In this document: positions 1 through 12,821 of the stretch, piece after piece
How positions within the stretch are numbered: position 1 is the stretch's first letter
Layout of the letters: every line of letters begins with the position of its first letter
Assembly: GCA_010015805.1 (NCBI GenBank)
Contig: ML978131.1
Coordinates: forward strand, 124,001 to 188,000
Direction of reading: 5' to 3'
DNA length: 64,000 nt
DNA from: Rhizodiscina lignyota
Taxonomy: Eukaryota; Ascomycota; Dothideomycetes; Aulographales; Rhizodiscinaceae
Position numbers and translations under genes: made by a program
Notes under the pieces: model-generated
Seen by the model: only the letters and a program-made list of their open reading frames with translations
The model's database searches: none
Told to the model about the DNA's origin: nothing

Positions 1-1204
1 GTAAAACGGCCCATTATGCTGAATATGCGGTTGTGAAAATGTGGTGCGGGGGTATCGCAACGAGTGTTCGATAGGGTGACGTGACCGGGTTACTCTACTG
101 TCTCAAGTAGAGGAAGTAGCGAAGGTCCAAGGACCGTGTCCAAGCGCGTCTGCCTCTTGAACTGCTGCAGTCAAATCAAGGTAGAGCCTCAAGACCAGGC
201 AGGCGTGTTTTGAAACGATGGTTTGTGGCCGATCCAGTCACAGCGATCGTGTGGTCGCGCTGACGGTATGGCGATTTCCCAGCAGACTGGCGAATCGTGC
301 TTCTGTTTCGTGTCTTATGAGTCCAGAGAGCGATTTGAAGCTTCCGTAGACGATTATGGAACCAAGAGGCCCAGTTGCAGTCGCGTGTTGAATTAAAAGT
401 GGTTGGATATCAGAATCTGCCGTGTCAGGGGTAGCAGGAGGCTCGTGGCGAGTCGAACGTCTCCTAAAGCGATTGACGGCTACCACGCAGATCGGACTAC
501 TAAACGAATGTACAAAGAATCAGTATAAACAAGACGAAGGTGAGAAGGCGAGATGGACAGTTTGCGTGGAATGCAGGACTGCTTCAAGGCGCCACAGGAA
601 TGGAAGAGCACGAGGGCCAAGGCGCGGGAGACGCAACCTTAAGCTGTGACCGCGCCCCGTGCGCTATCGCTGCACCAAAGCCGACCACCGCTGCGGCCAG
701 CCCGGAAAGGCAGCTGGGGGCAAGGCCCTTACTCGCTAGACCAGGCCCCTTTGGGATTATCAATAAAAAAATACGCGCGGATACGAGCGCCATCACATAG
801 AAAAAGAACGGTTCCAGAAGTTTTGTTGAATTCCTCTCTCCGCGCTGGTGGAAACATAAACGAACCGTCGATCGTTTGGCCGATGACACGCAGTGCCCAG
901 CTGTTTCACATTATTTCCGATTAGGTCAGGCTCACAACAGACGAGGGACCCAAGTATAGACACGGAGCAGATCTGCGGCGAGGAGGACACCAAGCAATGT
1001 ACGGATCGAGGCTCAAGAATGTCAGAGGTATGTAGGGCTGCATATGGCATATGGGGGACGTAATTGTACGCGTTGTGAATGTTTTGCATTCTTTAGTGCT
1101 ATTTCTTTGTAAGTCTGCTTTGGATATGCATAAGCGGACGCATCCAATACTCATCCCGTCCACAAATACCCATCCTCAGCCTCAATTGCAGGACACTGGT
1201 GAGA
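1..1204. other. No supported gene
   Basis: About 1.2 kb at the left edge. Only short, mutually overlapping open frames occur and none resembles a known family or has a convincing intron structure. It includes the 3' flank of the Nej1 gene, which ends at 1205 on the minus strand. A gene ending off the left edge cannot be excluded. Confidence 0.5.
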
Positions 1205-2876
1205 CTAAAATCGGCGCTTCTTCTTCGCTGGCGCCTGAGCTTTTGCCTCGAGCTGCCTCTTCAGCTCCTCTCGCTTTCTGTCTGCTCTCTCTTGAGACGA
1301 CTCGCGCGGCACATCTGGTGCCAGAGTCTGCTCGTTTTGAGTGGCCTTCGCACCTGGCTTTTCAGAGTTTCTGTTAAGCTCTATTTCGGTCGTTGGCAGG
1401 ACGTTCGATTGTCGTGCTTCTGAAGTTTTTGGTGGTGTAGATTTCTTGCCCCCAATCTTACCAAGGACTTTCTTGGGTGTAGTAGGTTGAGCACTTGGCT
1501 CTGGTGTCTGTGATTTCGCTGCCTTTCCTCCAATAATACCGAGCTTACGTTTCGCCTGTATCTTTGTTGCAGGCGCAGGCTTTGGAGCGTCTTCGGTGTC
1601 CTGATTCTCGTCATCAATACCAGCACCGTGTTGGGGAGCCGATTCTAGAAAACCTAGGTCTTGAGCTGGAGTCTTTTCCCGAGACCCTCCAATCCGACCA
1701 AGCTTTTTCTTTGACGACAAAGGCGGAGACTTGCGCGGACTAGTTCGAGGTGGTTGTATCTTGGGCTTGATGGGCTTCACAACCGCGTCTAAGTCATCGT
1801 CCTCTGTCTCTGTCTCTGATCCATCGTCCTTCGGGGCTGCCGCTCCATTGGACTTTGCTGGATCACTGGCACCGTTCAAATTATCTTGTTTTGCTTGTCT
1901 AATAGCAGGAGGGGTTGCTTGACGCTTATAAGGACTGTCAGCATGCTTAAATCGCGAGGTATAGACAAGAGCTTACCTGAAACTCTGAAGTATCGACCGC
2001 TTCGTCTTCGCTGTCAATGTCTTCTAACCGTCGTTTCTTCGACGTAGGCTCCTTGCTCTTGCTCCTAAGTGACAAGGAAGTCTCACGGGAAGCTGCCACC
2101 AGATCCTTCTCTTGCAGGTGCTCCCACCAGCTATCACTCGTGGCCTCAACGTTACCTTGCAGCGATAAAATGCCCTTCTCAAAGACCTCTTCCACCATCT
2201 GGTTTTGAGAGACTACAGCCGGGTTCGTGTTGCTTTTTTGCAGCCATTGCCTTTCATCGAATCGTCCCAGTCCCTTGACATATTGCCCAGCTTGTTCCCT
2301 CGACATTGACCTCTGCGAAGACTTTCGCCCTGCTGCGCTTGGAAACACATCCGCAACATCTGTGCCAATAGCCTCCAGTTTGTCGAGTAATTTTGATATC
2401 ACGACGTCCTTGTCGTGCAGTTGACGTATGAGGTCATCCTGCTGCCTGCATAACGTGTGGAGATGCTGTACCAAAGGCTGTGTAACATAAGGCTTGAGAT
2501 GCTCTTGAGAGAGCAAGCTAAGCTCAACGCGCCAACGCAAAGATTCTAATGGCGGCGGGAGGGTAGAATAAGTCTCAAGCACGAGAGAGTCTTCAGCTTC
2601 CGCGGTCACCTGCGCGCTAGTGCCTTCAACGCCATCCAACGCGTCTTTTACTTTGGTAAGCAGGATCCTGAGTTGACTTGTATCTTCACTTGGGTCGATA
2701 CTCGTGTTGTCGGTGAGAGCCCTGAGGACAAGTTGTCTCCTGTCGAGCGTTTCTGTCCAAATGCGACTCAAGTCGGTAAGCCAGACGGTGTAGCCAGCAG
2801 ACGTGAAGTCGTATTTAATCAGAAGCTGTGGCGTATTATTTGACGAGTTAGCAATTCGGATGGGCTTCCAGGACAT
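1205..2876 (-). CDS. nej1: Non-homologous end-joining factor Nej1/XLF
   Basis: Exons on the minus strand are 2876-1977 and 1924-1205, with a 52-nt intron (GTAAGC donor, CTGAC branch site), giving 539 aa. The N-terminus (MSWKPIRIANSS) and the WLTDLSRIWTE stretch match the globular head of fungal XLF/Nej1. Around residues 140-190 a heptad-rich helix fits the XLF stalk. Nej1/XLF acts in the nucleus with Ku, Lif1/XRCC4 and DNA ligase IV in double-strand break joining. The long acidic and basic tail holds three copies of a K-x-LG-x-IGG motif (near residues 374, 426 and 453) and ends in KKKRRF, which resembles the C-terminal Ku-binding motif of XLF. The head and stalk assignment is from family likeness; the role of the repeats is unknown. 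Confidence 0.88.
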
Positions 2877-3080
2877 GTCGTTCTTTTGCTGAGGTGATGT
2901 TGATGATCGAGAGCAGAAGGGGAATCGCGTCGCGACTCGCGTGTAAAGTAGCTAGGCAGCTATGGTGGTCCAAGCGTTTTGGTGTTGAAGCTCCGTCATC
3001 TCGAATAAGGACACTTCAATTTCCAAATTCTTCCACCGACCAGCACCTCAAGAAATAATCTCAACAACGCTTCACACAAG

Positions 3081-4904
3081 ATGTCGCATCGAGAACCTCC
3101 GCCATGGCGACGAGACAATGCACGACAGGCCTCGAGGCAAACGAAGTCAACCATACCAAGCAAGCGGCGGGCAGATGATGAAGAGGAAGCCTGGATCGCT
3201 GGCGAGGATCGCTTCGTTCTAACACAGGCGAAGAAGAAGGCGGCAATTCGTGTGAAGGGAGGCAGAGCAAAGCCGATCGACTGGCTGGCCGTTACACTGC
3301 GCGCCATCGAACCGTCGAAAGACATCGACCCCGATGAGGACGAGGCCGATTTGGACATCGTAGACCCAGAGGGTGTCCTGGAGGACCTGGATGAGACACA
3401 ACTAGTGGAATTGGAGAAGGATATTGATTCTTATCTGGCGCTTGAGACTAGTCGCAGCAACAAGGATTTTTGGGAGGCAAGTGCTATAATTCTCAAGCAG
3501 TGAGTGCGAAGCTAACACGGCACAATAGACGATGAAGGTTATTTGCAAAGATCGCATCCAAAAATCCAAGTCCTCGGGCCCAGCTGGTCGCGGTATTCAC
3601 TCCGTCTCCGCCGACATCGACAAGTTGCTCAGTCCCAAATCCCTTGAAGAACTCGAGAAGTTGGAGAAGCAAATCAGGGCCAAGCTTGCGTCCAACGAAC
3701 CGATAGACACAGATTATTGGGAACACTTGTTACGGAGCCTCTTGGTGTGGAAGGCTCGGGCTCGCCTGAGGAAGGTATCGCAGACTATCGTCAACAGCAG
3801 ACTAGAGGAACTTCGAAAGCAGCAGGAAGCCGAAGCGGATGCTGTGCGCGAGAAGCTTGAGGCTGCTCTCAAGGACTCTGTTGCTCTATCAGGCTTTGGT
3901 ACCGCGGCTCACGACCCAAGTCTGGATCCACAACCGTTAATAAAGCAACGCCCTGAGGACAAGTCACTGGAAGCACAAGACGAGGGAGCTTTTCTTGATG
4001 GCATCATTAAAGAACGGCAGCGGATTCGTAAATTAGGATACGTCCCACTACAGCAGCGAACGTCAGAGGGCTCACGAGCAACGGGAAGTAGTGCTATCAC
4101 TAGTCGATTCTCCGCTTCGAAGAACGACGATTTCTCCAAGGCCACAACTGATCTCTATGAAAGAGAGGTTGCCCGAGGCGTCAATGAGAATGAGGAGATA
4201 TTCACCAACGAGGAGGAGGTCTCAACTTCCCAACCGCAGTGGGCGAGCAAGTACCGCCCTCGCAAGCCGAGATACTTCAACCGCGTGCAAATGGGCTATG
4301 AGTGGAACAAGTATAACCAGACACATTATGATCACGACAATCCGCCCCCAAAAGTCGTGCAAGGCTACAAGTTCAACATCTTCTACCCTGATCTGATCGA
4401 CAAGAGCAAGGCACCGACGTATCGTATCGAGCGGGAAGGCGGTCGGAAGAGGGGCCAATCCTTCGCCCCTGCTGGCGAGGACGACACGTGCTTGATCAAG
4501 TTTATTGCCGGACCACCGTATGAGGATATTGCCTTCCGTATAGTCGACAAGGAGTGGGACTATAGCGCCAAGAGAGAGCGCGGCTTTAAGAGCAGCTTCG
4601 ACAAGGTACGTTTGAGAACAGAGCACCCTATCAATTTCGTTTTCGCCGCTTCTCGGTGTCATTGTGGTTGCGGCAAGTCCAGCTCGCGGCCAAGCTTGGC
4701 ACGGGGTCGCTGTCCGAAGTCAATACATCTCAGCTGGCCCAGAGAGGGCGTACAAAGTGTGGGGCCGTTGCTGACCAGATTTTGTGGCTAGGGCATACTC
4801 CAGCTTCACTTCATGTTCAAAAAGGTGAGTCAGCACCGTTATACCTACATGTGTATCTTCGTGGCATTTGCTGATAAGCGCTCCAGATCTACTATCGCAA
4901 GTGA
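3081..4904 (+). CDS. CACTIN: Cactin, spliceosome-associated protein
   Basis: Exons are 3081-3476, 3529-4605, 4792-4824 and 4887-4904, giving 507 aa. The middle region (ELEKLEKQIRAKL, YWEHLLRSLLVWKARARL) is the Cactin_mid domain. The C-terminus (KYRPRKPRYFNRVQMGYEW, HYDHDNPPPKVVQGYKFNI, then GILQLHFMFKKIYYRK) is the highly conserved CactinC domain. The last two exons are tiny (11 codons, then 5 codons plus stop) and are fixed by this conserved ending. The first intron is a GC-AG intron (GCAAGT donor, CTAAC branch site), chosen because it rebuilds the family motif FWETMKVIC. Cactin is a conserved nuclear factor needed for pre-mRNA splicing. Its start lies about 200 bp from the divergent Nej1 start. 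Confidence 0.93.
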
Positions 4905-6183
4905 TCGTGGCGGCGGCGGTCATCTGGATGGTGGCTGGCTCTGGCCGCATTTCCGGTTTACCTCCTCCATACATCTCATGCATGGCTCACCGGTCCGTGC
5001 CGGATGTGCCCAATAGGGTCACAAAGCAGGCTCTTGCCGCCTCGTTATTGGGCAGTAGTAACAACAGGAATCGCGTTAGTGCTTTGTGTTGTATACCTTT
5101 CACAAAGCCAACGCCTTTGCATCATTGTAAGTAGAAGAAAATCGACAGCTGCATAGCCGATGGACATTGCCGCCTGCACGTGCAACGTCGGATATCTTGC
5201 CTTGCATTCATAGTGACATTGAGGGGCAAGAGTCCGACCTCGCCTAGTCATAGTCAACCGATCAATTGCTTGAATTCGCCTCCAAATTTCCAGGCTGCCA
5301 GTCAGGAGGGCGCAAATTGATGCGCTAACGTTTGTCAGGCCACATCGAACAAAGAAGTCCCACGCGTGTAAATGCCATTAGTGTTCTGTTGTGGAACTAA
5401 TGAACCTGGTTTCTTCAATTTCGGCGTCCTCATTTTCCTTTGCTGTCATCTGCAATAGGGGTTCTTGCATGATTGAATGCCAAATTGCTGCGGTCGAAAT
5501 GTATCCTGCAATATGAATGCGCTTCTAGAAGACGTTTGGAATAGTATCCTGAGTTACCGCGGTTCAACGGTGGATGGTTGCAGTGGGCAGAGGTAAGTCC
5601 GTTGGAACGGGCAAAGTAGCTGCAGCCAGCCGTTTGGGCGCCCAGAGCGCATGCTGGAGGTGCACCATCTTCTGTACTCTGCCAGAAACGTGCTGCGGTT
5701 GATCACACAGGGCTGTCATTATGGACAGCGCATCGCTCATTGGCGTATCGCTTGGGCGCGACTGGGGCGCAGACGGGTTATGTCCGACGAGGGGTAGGTG
5801 CCTTGTTGAGTTTCTCTATTCACAGAGTACTTCGATACATGCTTCACTACTCCAGAGCTCTGTTTGCTGCATCACGTCGCTTGATGCCTTCTGCGGCGCC
5901 ATTCCGTGTGCTGCTTTCCGTACCCGGCGGACGCATGTCTGCGGCACCGATTGACAATGCCCAAAGAAATCCTCCGATGAAGCAAGTCCCAGCCCTTAGA
6001 AATGTCCCACCAGGGCACGTCAACATCCGATTTGGAGAGCATCCCTATCGGCCAATCTCTAGCCCTGCCCCGGGGAGTTGGTGCAACCAGACAACACTGG
6101 TAGCTGTCATTGTTCAGTTGGGCCACTCGTCGCTAACCTGCTTCTGTACCTGGTGATCTGGGACATAGCCTCCCTGAAACAAG
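4905..6183. other. Intergenic, no supported gene
   Basis: About 1.3 kb between cactin and the forkhead gene, both on the plus strand. Several short frames exist but none shows family likeness or codon-like structure. It presumably holds the cactin 3' UTR and the forkhead promoter with its 5' UTR. Confidence 0.5.
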
Positions 6184-7983
6184 ATGGCAGCTTCGGGAGC
6201 CACGCGTGAAGGCCTGGCGCGGGAAACTCAGAGCTCTTTAACCTCTGATTCGGCGTCGAACCAACTACACGACCATACTCCTCATTCGACGTCATATATG
6301 GCGACAGCCAACCTGGACACATCTACATGGCTCCCACCAAACGTCCGACGACCGATTGATCAACAACAGCACGCCATGCTTGAGGCTTCTGATATAGCGT
6401 GGGCCAGCGAGTATCCCACAGAGGCGCTCTTCCCAAACTCGCCGAACTACGAGCTGTGTCAGCAGTCTATCCTTTCGCCTGGGAAGAATGGACTGCACAT
6501 GGGATCCTACTTTGACTTCCAAATGCTTAACGAGCAGGGGTTTGAAGGATGGAGTGTCGACAATTCTACTCTCGTTCAGCCTCGAAGCATACCTGGGCTT
6601 GATATGAGCTCAATGACCCAATCGTCAGATGGCTTCCCTCCATCAGCATTTCATGTTGATACAAAATCAAATGAAGCCTCACAGCAGATCGACGATGCTT
6701 CAGCGAACGCAGCGCTGCTCGATATCCATCTCAGCGTGGAGCAAGATCCCCTGCACACTCATCGACAGGATTCCCTCCTGGATTTGGGATCCTCTGAGCT
6801 CCAACTATCGTACGCTAACGACTTTCGCCGTTCGCACCACCACTCACCAACACCTATGCATTCTGAATTCAGTGGTGGGCACGATGAGCACATTGAATTC
6901 GACGACGTTGAAGAGGACAACGAAAAGCCGTATGCGCAGCTGATCTGGCAAGCCCTCAAATCAGCTCCAGACTACAGCATGCAGCTGCAGGACATTTACG
7001 ATTATGTTCAGCACTCCACCGACAAGGTTAAGGACAAGTCTGGAAATGGCTGGAGGAACAGTATCCGCCACAATCTTTCAATGAACAAGGTGCGACTAAT
7101 GTGTACTCACATCAGTGATTCATTATTTCGAGGATTGTACTAAAAATGGCATTTTCAGGCATTCGAGAAGACTACATCAGACTCCAAGTCCAAGAAAGGC
7201 GGCAAGAACACCTGGCGACTCGTTCCAGAGTTCATCGAGTGCGGGCCTGAATCTACGACTCGCTATCGTCGCAAAGACCCAACCTTCAAGCGCCCGCGCA
7301 AGTCGATGCACCCGGCACCTCAACGGCAAGCATCTGGAGCCAAGGGCGGTCAAGCAGCACGGAAGGCAGCGGAGCAGCGCCGCTCAATGCGCCTGAGAGA
7401 AGCGCAAACTACTCAACTCCAGGAAATGAGAGCCTTTGATGCGCCGCTCTACAACCATAGCCCGCGGATGGCGGGCGATCAGTGTCACGGCCTTCCGTAC
7501 TACGCGCACTCACCACAACCTTCGTCGGAGCCTCATAGCGCGTTCGCCAGTTATCCAAGCTCGCCGTACTTCACCTGCAGCCCTTCAATACCCCAAGGCT
7601 TCTCTTTCGCCCAAGCACCTGCCACTGCTCCGAAATCGGATCCTTTCGCCCTCCCACAAGCCCATGGACTGCCGCAGGAGCAGCTTCGATCGCAATACCA
7701 CTTCCAGCAGATCGACGGCTTCCCGACTTCGATGCCGGCACCTTACACTCCCCCGCATGATCACAGCTCCTACACAAACACTCCGCCCGCCGAGCATGTC
7801 GACCGCATCGAACTGATTGACATCGGCGACAAGCCGCTGTTTGCTTCGGAGTGTGACACTTCCGACTCCGCAAGCGAGATGAACTCTCCATTGACCCCGG
7901 CGACGATGGGATCGACGGAGCGCTTTGGCGGAATACCCTCTGGCATTGGAATCGATCCAAGTCCGTTCGATGGGAGCTCCTAG
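6184..7983 (+). CDS. Forkhead transcription factor
   Basis: Exons are 6184-7089 and 7159-7983, giving 576 aa. A forkhead (winged helix) domain starts near residue 247 (EKPYAQLIWQALKSA). It contains the recognition-helix signature GWRNSIRHNLSMNKAFEK, which is split by a 69-nt intron directly after the MNK codons, and continues to NTWRLVPEF. A basic stretch follows (RRKDPTFKRPRKS). The N-terminal 240 residues are acidic and Ser/His-rich, and the C-terminal part is Pro/Tyr/Ser-rich low-complexity sequence, typical of activation regions. Start at 6184 is the first ATG of the frame (context AAGATGG). Which forkhead subgroup it belongs to (Fkh, Hcm1/Sep1 or other) cannot be told here; no FHA domain is visible. 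Confidence 0.92.
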
Positions 7984-9785
7984 ACCAGCGTTACTCAAAG
8001 TTCGCTTTGGGCGGAGTGTCTGATGTTGCACACTATGTATCCGCGCTGAATATTTCGGGAATCACATTTTGCTTTCTGCTTCCCGTTTCTTGGCTTCCAT
8101 CTGCGAAGACGTCGGTTTCTGGAGTTGGGTTTACGTTCTAGATTGTCTTTATGACTGATTTTTGGGCACCGTCCTGTCATTTCCTTTCCCACCAGCCCTC
8201 ACGTTGGATTCAACTCGGCCTAGTTGAAGCCTTTGCACGTTGGGTTTGCCTTTGCTTCACTTCAAGGCTCACATGTATGAAAGACTGCAGACTAATCTGG
8301 GAGCTGGATGTCTCTATACATTCGAGCGGGTATCAAGGGTCTTGTGGTCTAGTCGACATATTGTGCACCCTATTCCCCATCGACATACACACTTTTTCAT
8401 ATCACTAGCTAGTCCTTTGGTAGCACTGGAAACGCATGTACAGTAGCCATACATTGATTTGTCTGTAATTCTGACGTTGTAATGATCACCAAAAAAAGAT
8501 TCACTCTCAATCAGTCAATCTATACCTCATATTCCCGTGCCGCGTGCTGTCAAACCTTCCACACGCGAATACCTCAAGCATTCGACGTTGCCGACGTTGC
8601 AACTCATAAATTTGTGCAAATGCATAAGCGGCAGTGCGGCAGTGCGGCATGCTGCAACACTATCTGTGCCACCGCCCCTTCCGTACCACGGCGTCGGGAT
8701 CAAAAGAGTCGGCTTGCACGCGTGGACTCCCTCTTCGACCCGGATGCCGCACACCAGCGCTACCATGGTAGACTCCTTCAGGACCGTGCTCAGGGCTAGA
8801 TTCTACTCCATCCGTGCGCTAGCGTAACGGTGCTGCGTTGCTGCAATGTTTCAGGAATGCTCCTGGGGCGTTGTGGCACATATGGAGTGCTTCTACATCC
8901 AGGTTGTCGGTCAGTCTGTCATACACCGCTCCAGAGCTTGGACGAGCGCAAGCTCAGGGAATTGGAGGCTTCCGTGGTACAGGATCGTCATTCCAGCTTG
9001 TGGGACGAATCAGCCTTCTCTAATGCGCTGTCTGAAGAAACGTTGCCAACGATCGTGCAGATGGCTGGACGCTAGTCGTCGTGGTAACTCCGATTGACGG
9101 GAGGCCGCATTAACCGCCGAGGCTCGTGCCGTAAGGGGTGTTTTTCTTGAGCTCGACTCCTAAATTGAAGCAGACCTTATTAGAATACTTGTCTGAATAG
9201 GGTGGGTGTGTTGCATGCGGTTGTGGTCAAGATTGGAAAGCATCGGACGCTTATGGCACGAATAGCTTCCAACATGTTGTGGACTAGGTCGTGCAATAGG
9301 TGAATGCGAGACTTACGAGCCTCATCCTAGCAAGTATCGTAAACGAAGCAGCTTAACCCTGCCTTCGCACTATATTCCAGATGAGTTCAGGATCTTTACC
9401 CTCTGCTACGAGTGCAACTTTGGGTAGTCGATGGTTGCGCAGCCGCAACTTGACGATGTCCAACTCAACTCCAAGCCCGTAAAAATTTATCTACGGATTC
9501 GTCCCGGACATGTAACTGGCTGTGAATCTCACAGAGTGTTATGTAGCTTATGGGTAGTGCTCAGCAATCTGTCATCATGCTGTCCTTCGATGCTCGGGGT
9601 TGGTTGCGAGGTTCGCTGTATGTCGTCTAAGAGGCTGAGCCGGACGCCTAATCGCTGTATCTCCGAGACCAACGATATTGAAGCCGTACATTCTAGCTTC
9701 AGCATCGCACATCTCATTTGATTTGGCTAGAGTGGGCCACTGCATCTGTTCCGAAACCGCGAAAGGTAATATCAGCTGATGAACT
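7984..9785. other. Intergenic, no supported gene
   Basis: About 1.8 kb between the forkhead gene and the convergent Zn2Cys6 gene. No frame has recognisable family motifs. A short direct repeat of GGCAGTGC units lies near 8631-8650. Otherwise I see nothing definable. Confidence 0.5.
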
Positions 9786-10784
9786 TCATGTCGGCGTAAC
9801 GCTGCTATTGTTCGCTTCAACCAGGACATTGGGGTTGTTCTCTGCGGCACTGATTCTCTCGAGCACATTAGTCCAATTCTCCCACCAAGCGTTTGCGTAG
9901 TCCGGGCTGTCAAAGGCAAGCATATTGTCCATGCCTGTGGTGTCGTCCACAGGAAGTCCCTGAGGCCAGTTCGATGATGGTCCAAATGCAGTTGAAGGTT
10001 GATCAGGAGCTTGTAATGTCGAAAGAGCGCTGGGATCGAGATTGACGTATGTCCAATCATCGGATGTCAAGGACGCATCTGGTGCGCTGTTCGGTCTAAA
10101 GGCTGCAATAGGAAAATTGCTTTCTCCAAACGAGCTGGTGGGGACAGCCAAATCCGGTACCTCAGAAATCGCCATCGCGGAGTCGTTCAAGGAAGGAGCG
10201 CTAAGATTTGCTTTCTGCTGCCCCCGAGAGCCGGCTGGTATTTGTGATTGTAGTTCCTGTCCGGCATCTCGGATGAAGCGGTCGGTCCAATTTATATACC
10301 CAGGTATTCGCATAGAGATCTTCTCTTGATCACCATGAACTTCATGGCCTGTACCAGAGTCTACCTTCCGCAGGAAGTCTACCTCGACCCCGCTTGCTTC
10401 AAGACGCTCTACGATATTCCGTATACTGCTCTCTTGTGTATTGGGGCGTTCGCATAGTTGCCGGAGAGCATCGAGAAGGTATCGCTGTTGGGTCTCTAGG
10501 CTGGATATGTAACTATGAAGGGATTAGTCCCATGCATGTAGCGCCAGGTTTGATACGTACGTTCGTGAGACTTCTTTGATGTCGGCCTGGTTACGGCGGT
10601 CCAGCTGGCAATTGACCTGGTCGCGAGTGCATCGACGGCAGGGCACTTGACCGTCACATTTCACTTTTCTGATGCGGCAGCGAATACAGGCCTGCTTGAC
10701 TCTCGGAGGGATGTGGGGTCTGCCCGCTTCAGTCGGGGACGTGTCGTGAGGATGACTCTTAGGCTTGGGCGTGATAAGGAACAT
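9786..10784 (-). CDS. Zn2Cys6 fungal transcription factor, short form
   Basis: Exons on the minus strand are 10784-10561 and 10512-9786 with a 48-nt intron, giving 316 aa. The N-terminal binuclear cluster reads CIRCRIRKVKC, then DGQVPCRRCTRDQVNC (CX2CX6CX6CX2CX6C, residues about 32-59). A short helical segment follows (SLETQQRYLLDALRQL), a likely dimerisation coil. The splice is supported because it joins the helix in frame. The rest is low-complexity and acidic, and I see no fungal-specific middle homology region, so it is much shorter than most members of the family. It should act as a nuclear DNA-binding regulator; its targets are unknown. Its start faces the 3' end of the arrestin gene on the same strand. 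Confidence 0.85.
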
Positions 10785-11300
10785 GATGGAGGTGAGGTTG
10801 ATGCGCCAGGCTCTGTGCTCAAGAGAGTGTACGGATCTACGGAGGTGTGAGGTTGGTGGTGAATGTCAGTATCGTGGGCGAAGTTGGGCCTTCATAACTT
10901 GCAGTATCGTACCGAACGGCGGCAAAGCGGAGGATTTTGGGATGCGTGGACAGTCAGGTCAATGTGACCTCATTACTCTTCGGGAACACCCGATCCTTGA
11001 CCTTTCAATTGACGACCCACCACGCTTGCAGAGAGCCAATTTAAGGGACGGAGAAAATAAGCTTACTACGCCTTTAGTATGTTGCGCATAGGTTTCACTT
11101 TCGAATTGATGAGGGCGCTACTTGTTCATGATTATTGAGCCATGCCCAGGCCCAACATACGTCACTAAGTACTACGTAGCGACAGCGGTGGAGATAGTAA
11201 ATGAAAAGTTGATGGCTCAGATATGCTATGCTTAATTGAATTAACAAACACCTAGGGTATGCAGTGCTCTTGTGAAAGGCCAGAAGGTGGTATCATAAAA
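10785..11300. other. Intergenic, promoter side of Zn2Cys6 gene
   Basis: About 0.5 kb between the arrestin 3' end and the Zn2Cys6 start, both on the minus strand. It should hold the regulator's promoter. No distinct site recognised. Confidence 0.4.
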
Positions 11301-12821
11301 TCAAATCCAGCGCCTGTACGTCGGTGGGCCTTCCGACCTCTCATGAAAATCGTCAAAGTCGTCTCCTGACTCTTCGTCTAGTTCCCGCTCAATGCCTGGA
11401 TATGAGTCTAGGTCTCGGGGAGGCTCAATGGCCCGTAGCTCGGTCGAGAGAGCCCACATTGATATCCTCGTCTTGGTTGCATAACTCGTACGAGGATCCC
11501 TGATCACCTGCACGGGTAGTTCGAGCACCGCGGCTGACATTTGCATATTCGCCACAGTAACCTCCAAGACGATAGAATACCTCAATGCAGCCGTTTGAGA
11601 GAGAAATGACGGTGGCAAAGTCTTAGGCGCAGTGACCATTGCTTGCAGCTTAGCCAGCCATGGTAATTGCTTTTTATCTGCATCCCCTGGCGCGTCAAAA
11701 GGAGACCGGCGGTCTACTCGCCATGACAGACTTGAATATTCTCGAGCTTCGGCTGCAGTTAATCGTGTGGACAATGCGATATGCCGCTTAGCGGCAACGT
11801 CGGTAAGAGTCGGCTCTCGGTCAAGACATTTTGCTGAATAGAATACTCGCATGCGCACATAGCTCTTCACAACCAAAGTCCAGTCGTATGGGACAATGTC
11901 TGAGGTTGCGCTGTGCTTTGGAGTGAATGAGACTTTGATAGGGACAGTCGTGCTAGCCCGGGGGGCGGCGACCAAAAGATTCAATGATAATGGCTCGCTC
12001 GCTGATAACTCCAAACTGCCACAGGGGCGATTGTAAAGATGGCGTCGAAGTTTGACGCGAGACTGAAGCTTGTATTCTCGCCCGTAAGACTCGGCGTAGA
12101 GGGGAGGATCTGGAGCCTGCGTTGGCATGATGATGGCTTCTCTTTCGCATTGCGGCAGCGGAGGAAATCGACCTTCCTCTTTCTGGCGAATGGTTGCGAG
12201 TAGGTGATAGAACACAAGGGGCTGCATATACCGTGACTTTGTCGGATAGTCGTCAAAAGAGCAGCCCATCTTTACAGTTGGATGGAGTCGTAAGAATCGT
12301 AAATCTGAAACCGGCCGCGCGGAAATCAGCCTCCGTGGGATAACGAAACTGAAAGGGAGCTGAATCTCCGTTTTCGTCGCCGCGTCTGTAGGTGAGGGAC
12401 AATGTTCCACCGTGTCGACTTCTTGAAGAAACTATGCACAATTAGGTCTGACTTGCTTCCAAAGGATTTGTATCCTGACCCGGTGTTCTGAGACTGCGGT
12501 TGGGACGCGGATCTGGCTGTAGTTCTGCTCGTTTCCTATCCAGGTCCTACAAATACCTGGGCATCCGTTAGTGAAAGTAAACTATGGATGTTATTACTGC
12601 ATACCTTCAAGTTTGACTTCAACTGTGAAATTAACGTTCAGAGGGCCGGCGACCTCAACGACACCCGAAAGGACATCTCCTCCTGTCCGTATCGCACAAT
12701 GGCAGTATCCATGTGAATCTGGCTTCGTGCATTGGGAGTCCTCTGGCAATATAATCTTTCTGATTATCAAGGTCCGTATATGGCGTTCCTCTTCGGTGAG
12801 CTGCAGAGTCGATGGGTGCAT
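11301..12821 (-). CDS. Alpha-arrestin, Rsp5 adaptor-like
   Basis: Exons on the minus strand are 12821-12605, 12556-12480 and 12431-11301, giving 474 aa. Both introns are 48 nt. The N-terminal strands with TGGDVLSGVVEV match the start of the arrestin fold (GD-x2-SG-x-V). The later segment LPFSFVIPRRL matches the arrestin N/C-domain boundary motif. Two PPxY motifs are present: PPLY near residue 207 and PPTY near 467, a few residues before the C-terminus. In fungi alpha-arrestins use PPxY motifs to recruit the Rsp5-type ubiquitin ligase to plasma-membrane transporters, so this is the likely role. Cargo cannot be predicted. The second donor (GTCAGG) is not strong, but the spliced frame is continuous on both sides. 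Confidence 0.82.

Noticed and set aside
3500-3528. GT-AG alternative for the first cactin intron
   Set aside because: It would be only 29 nt long and destroys the conserved FWETM motif.
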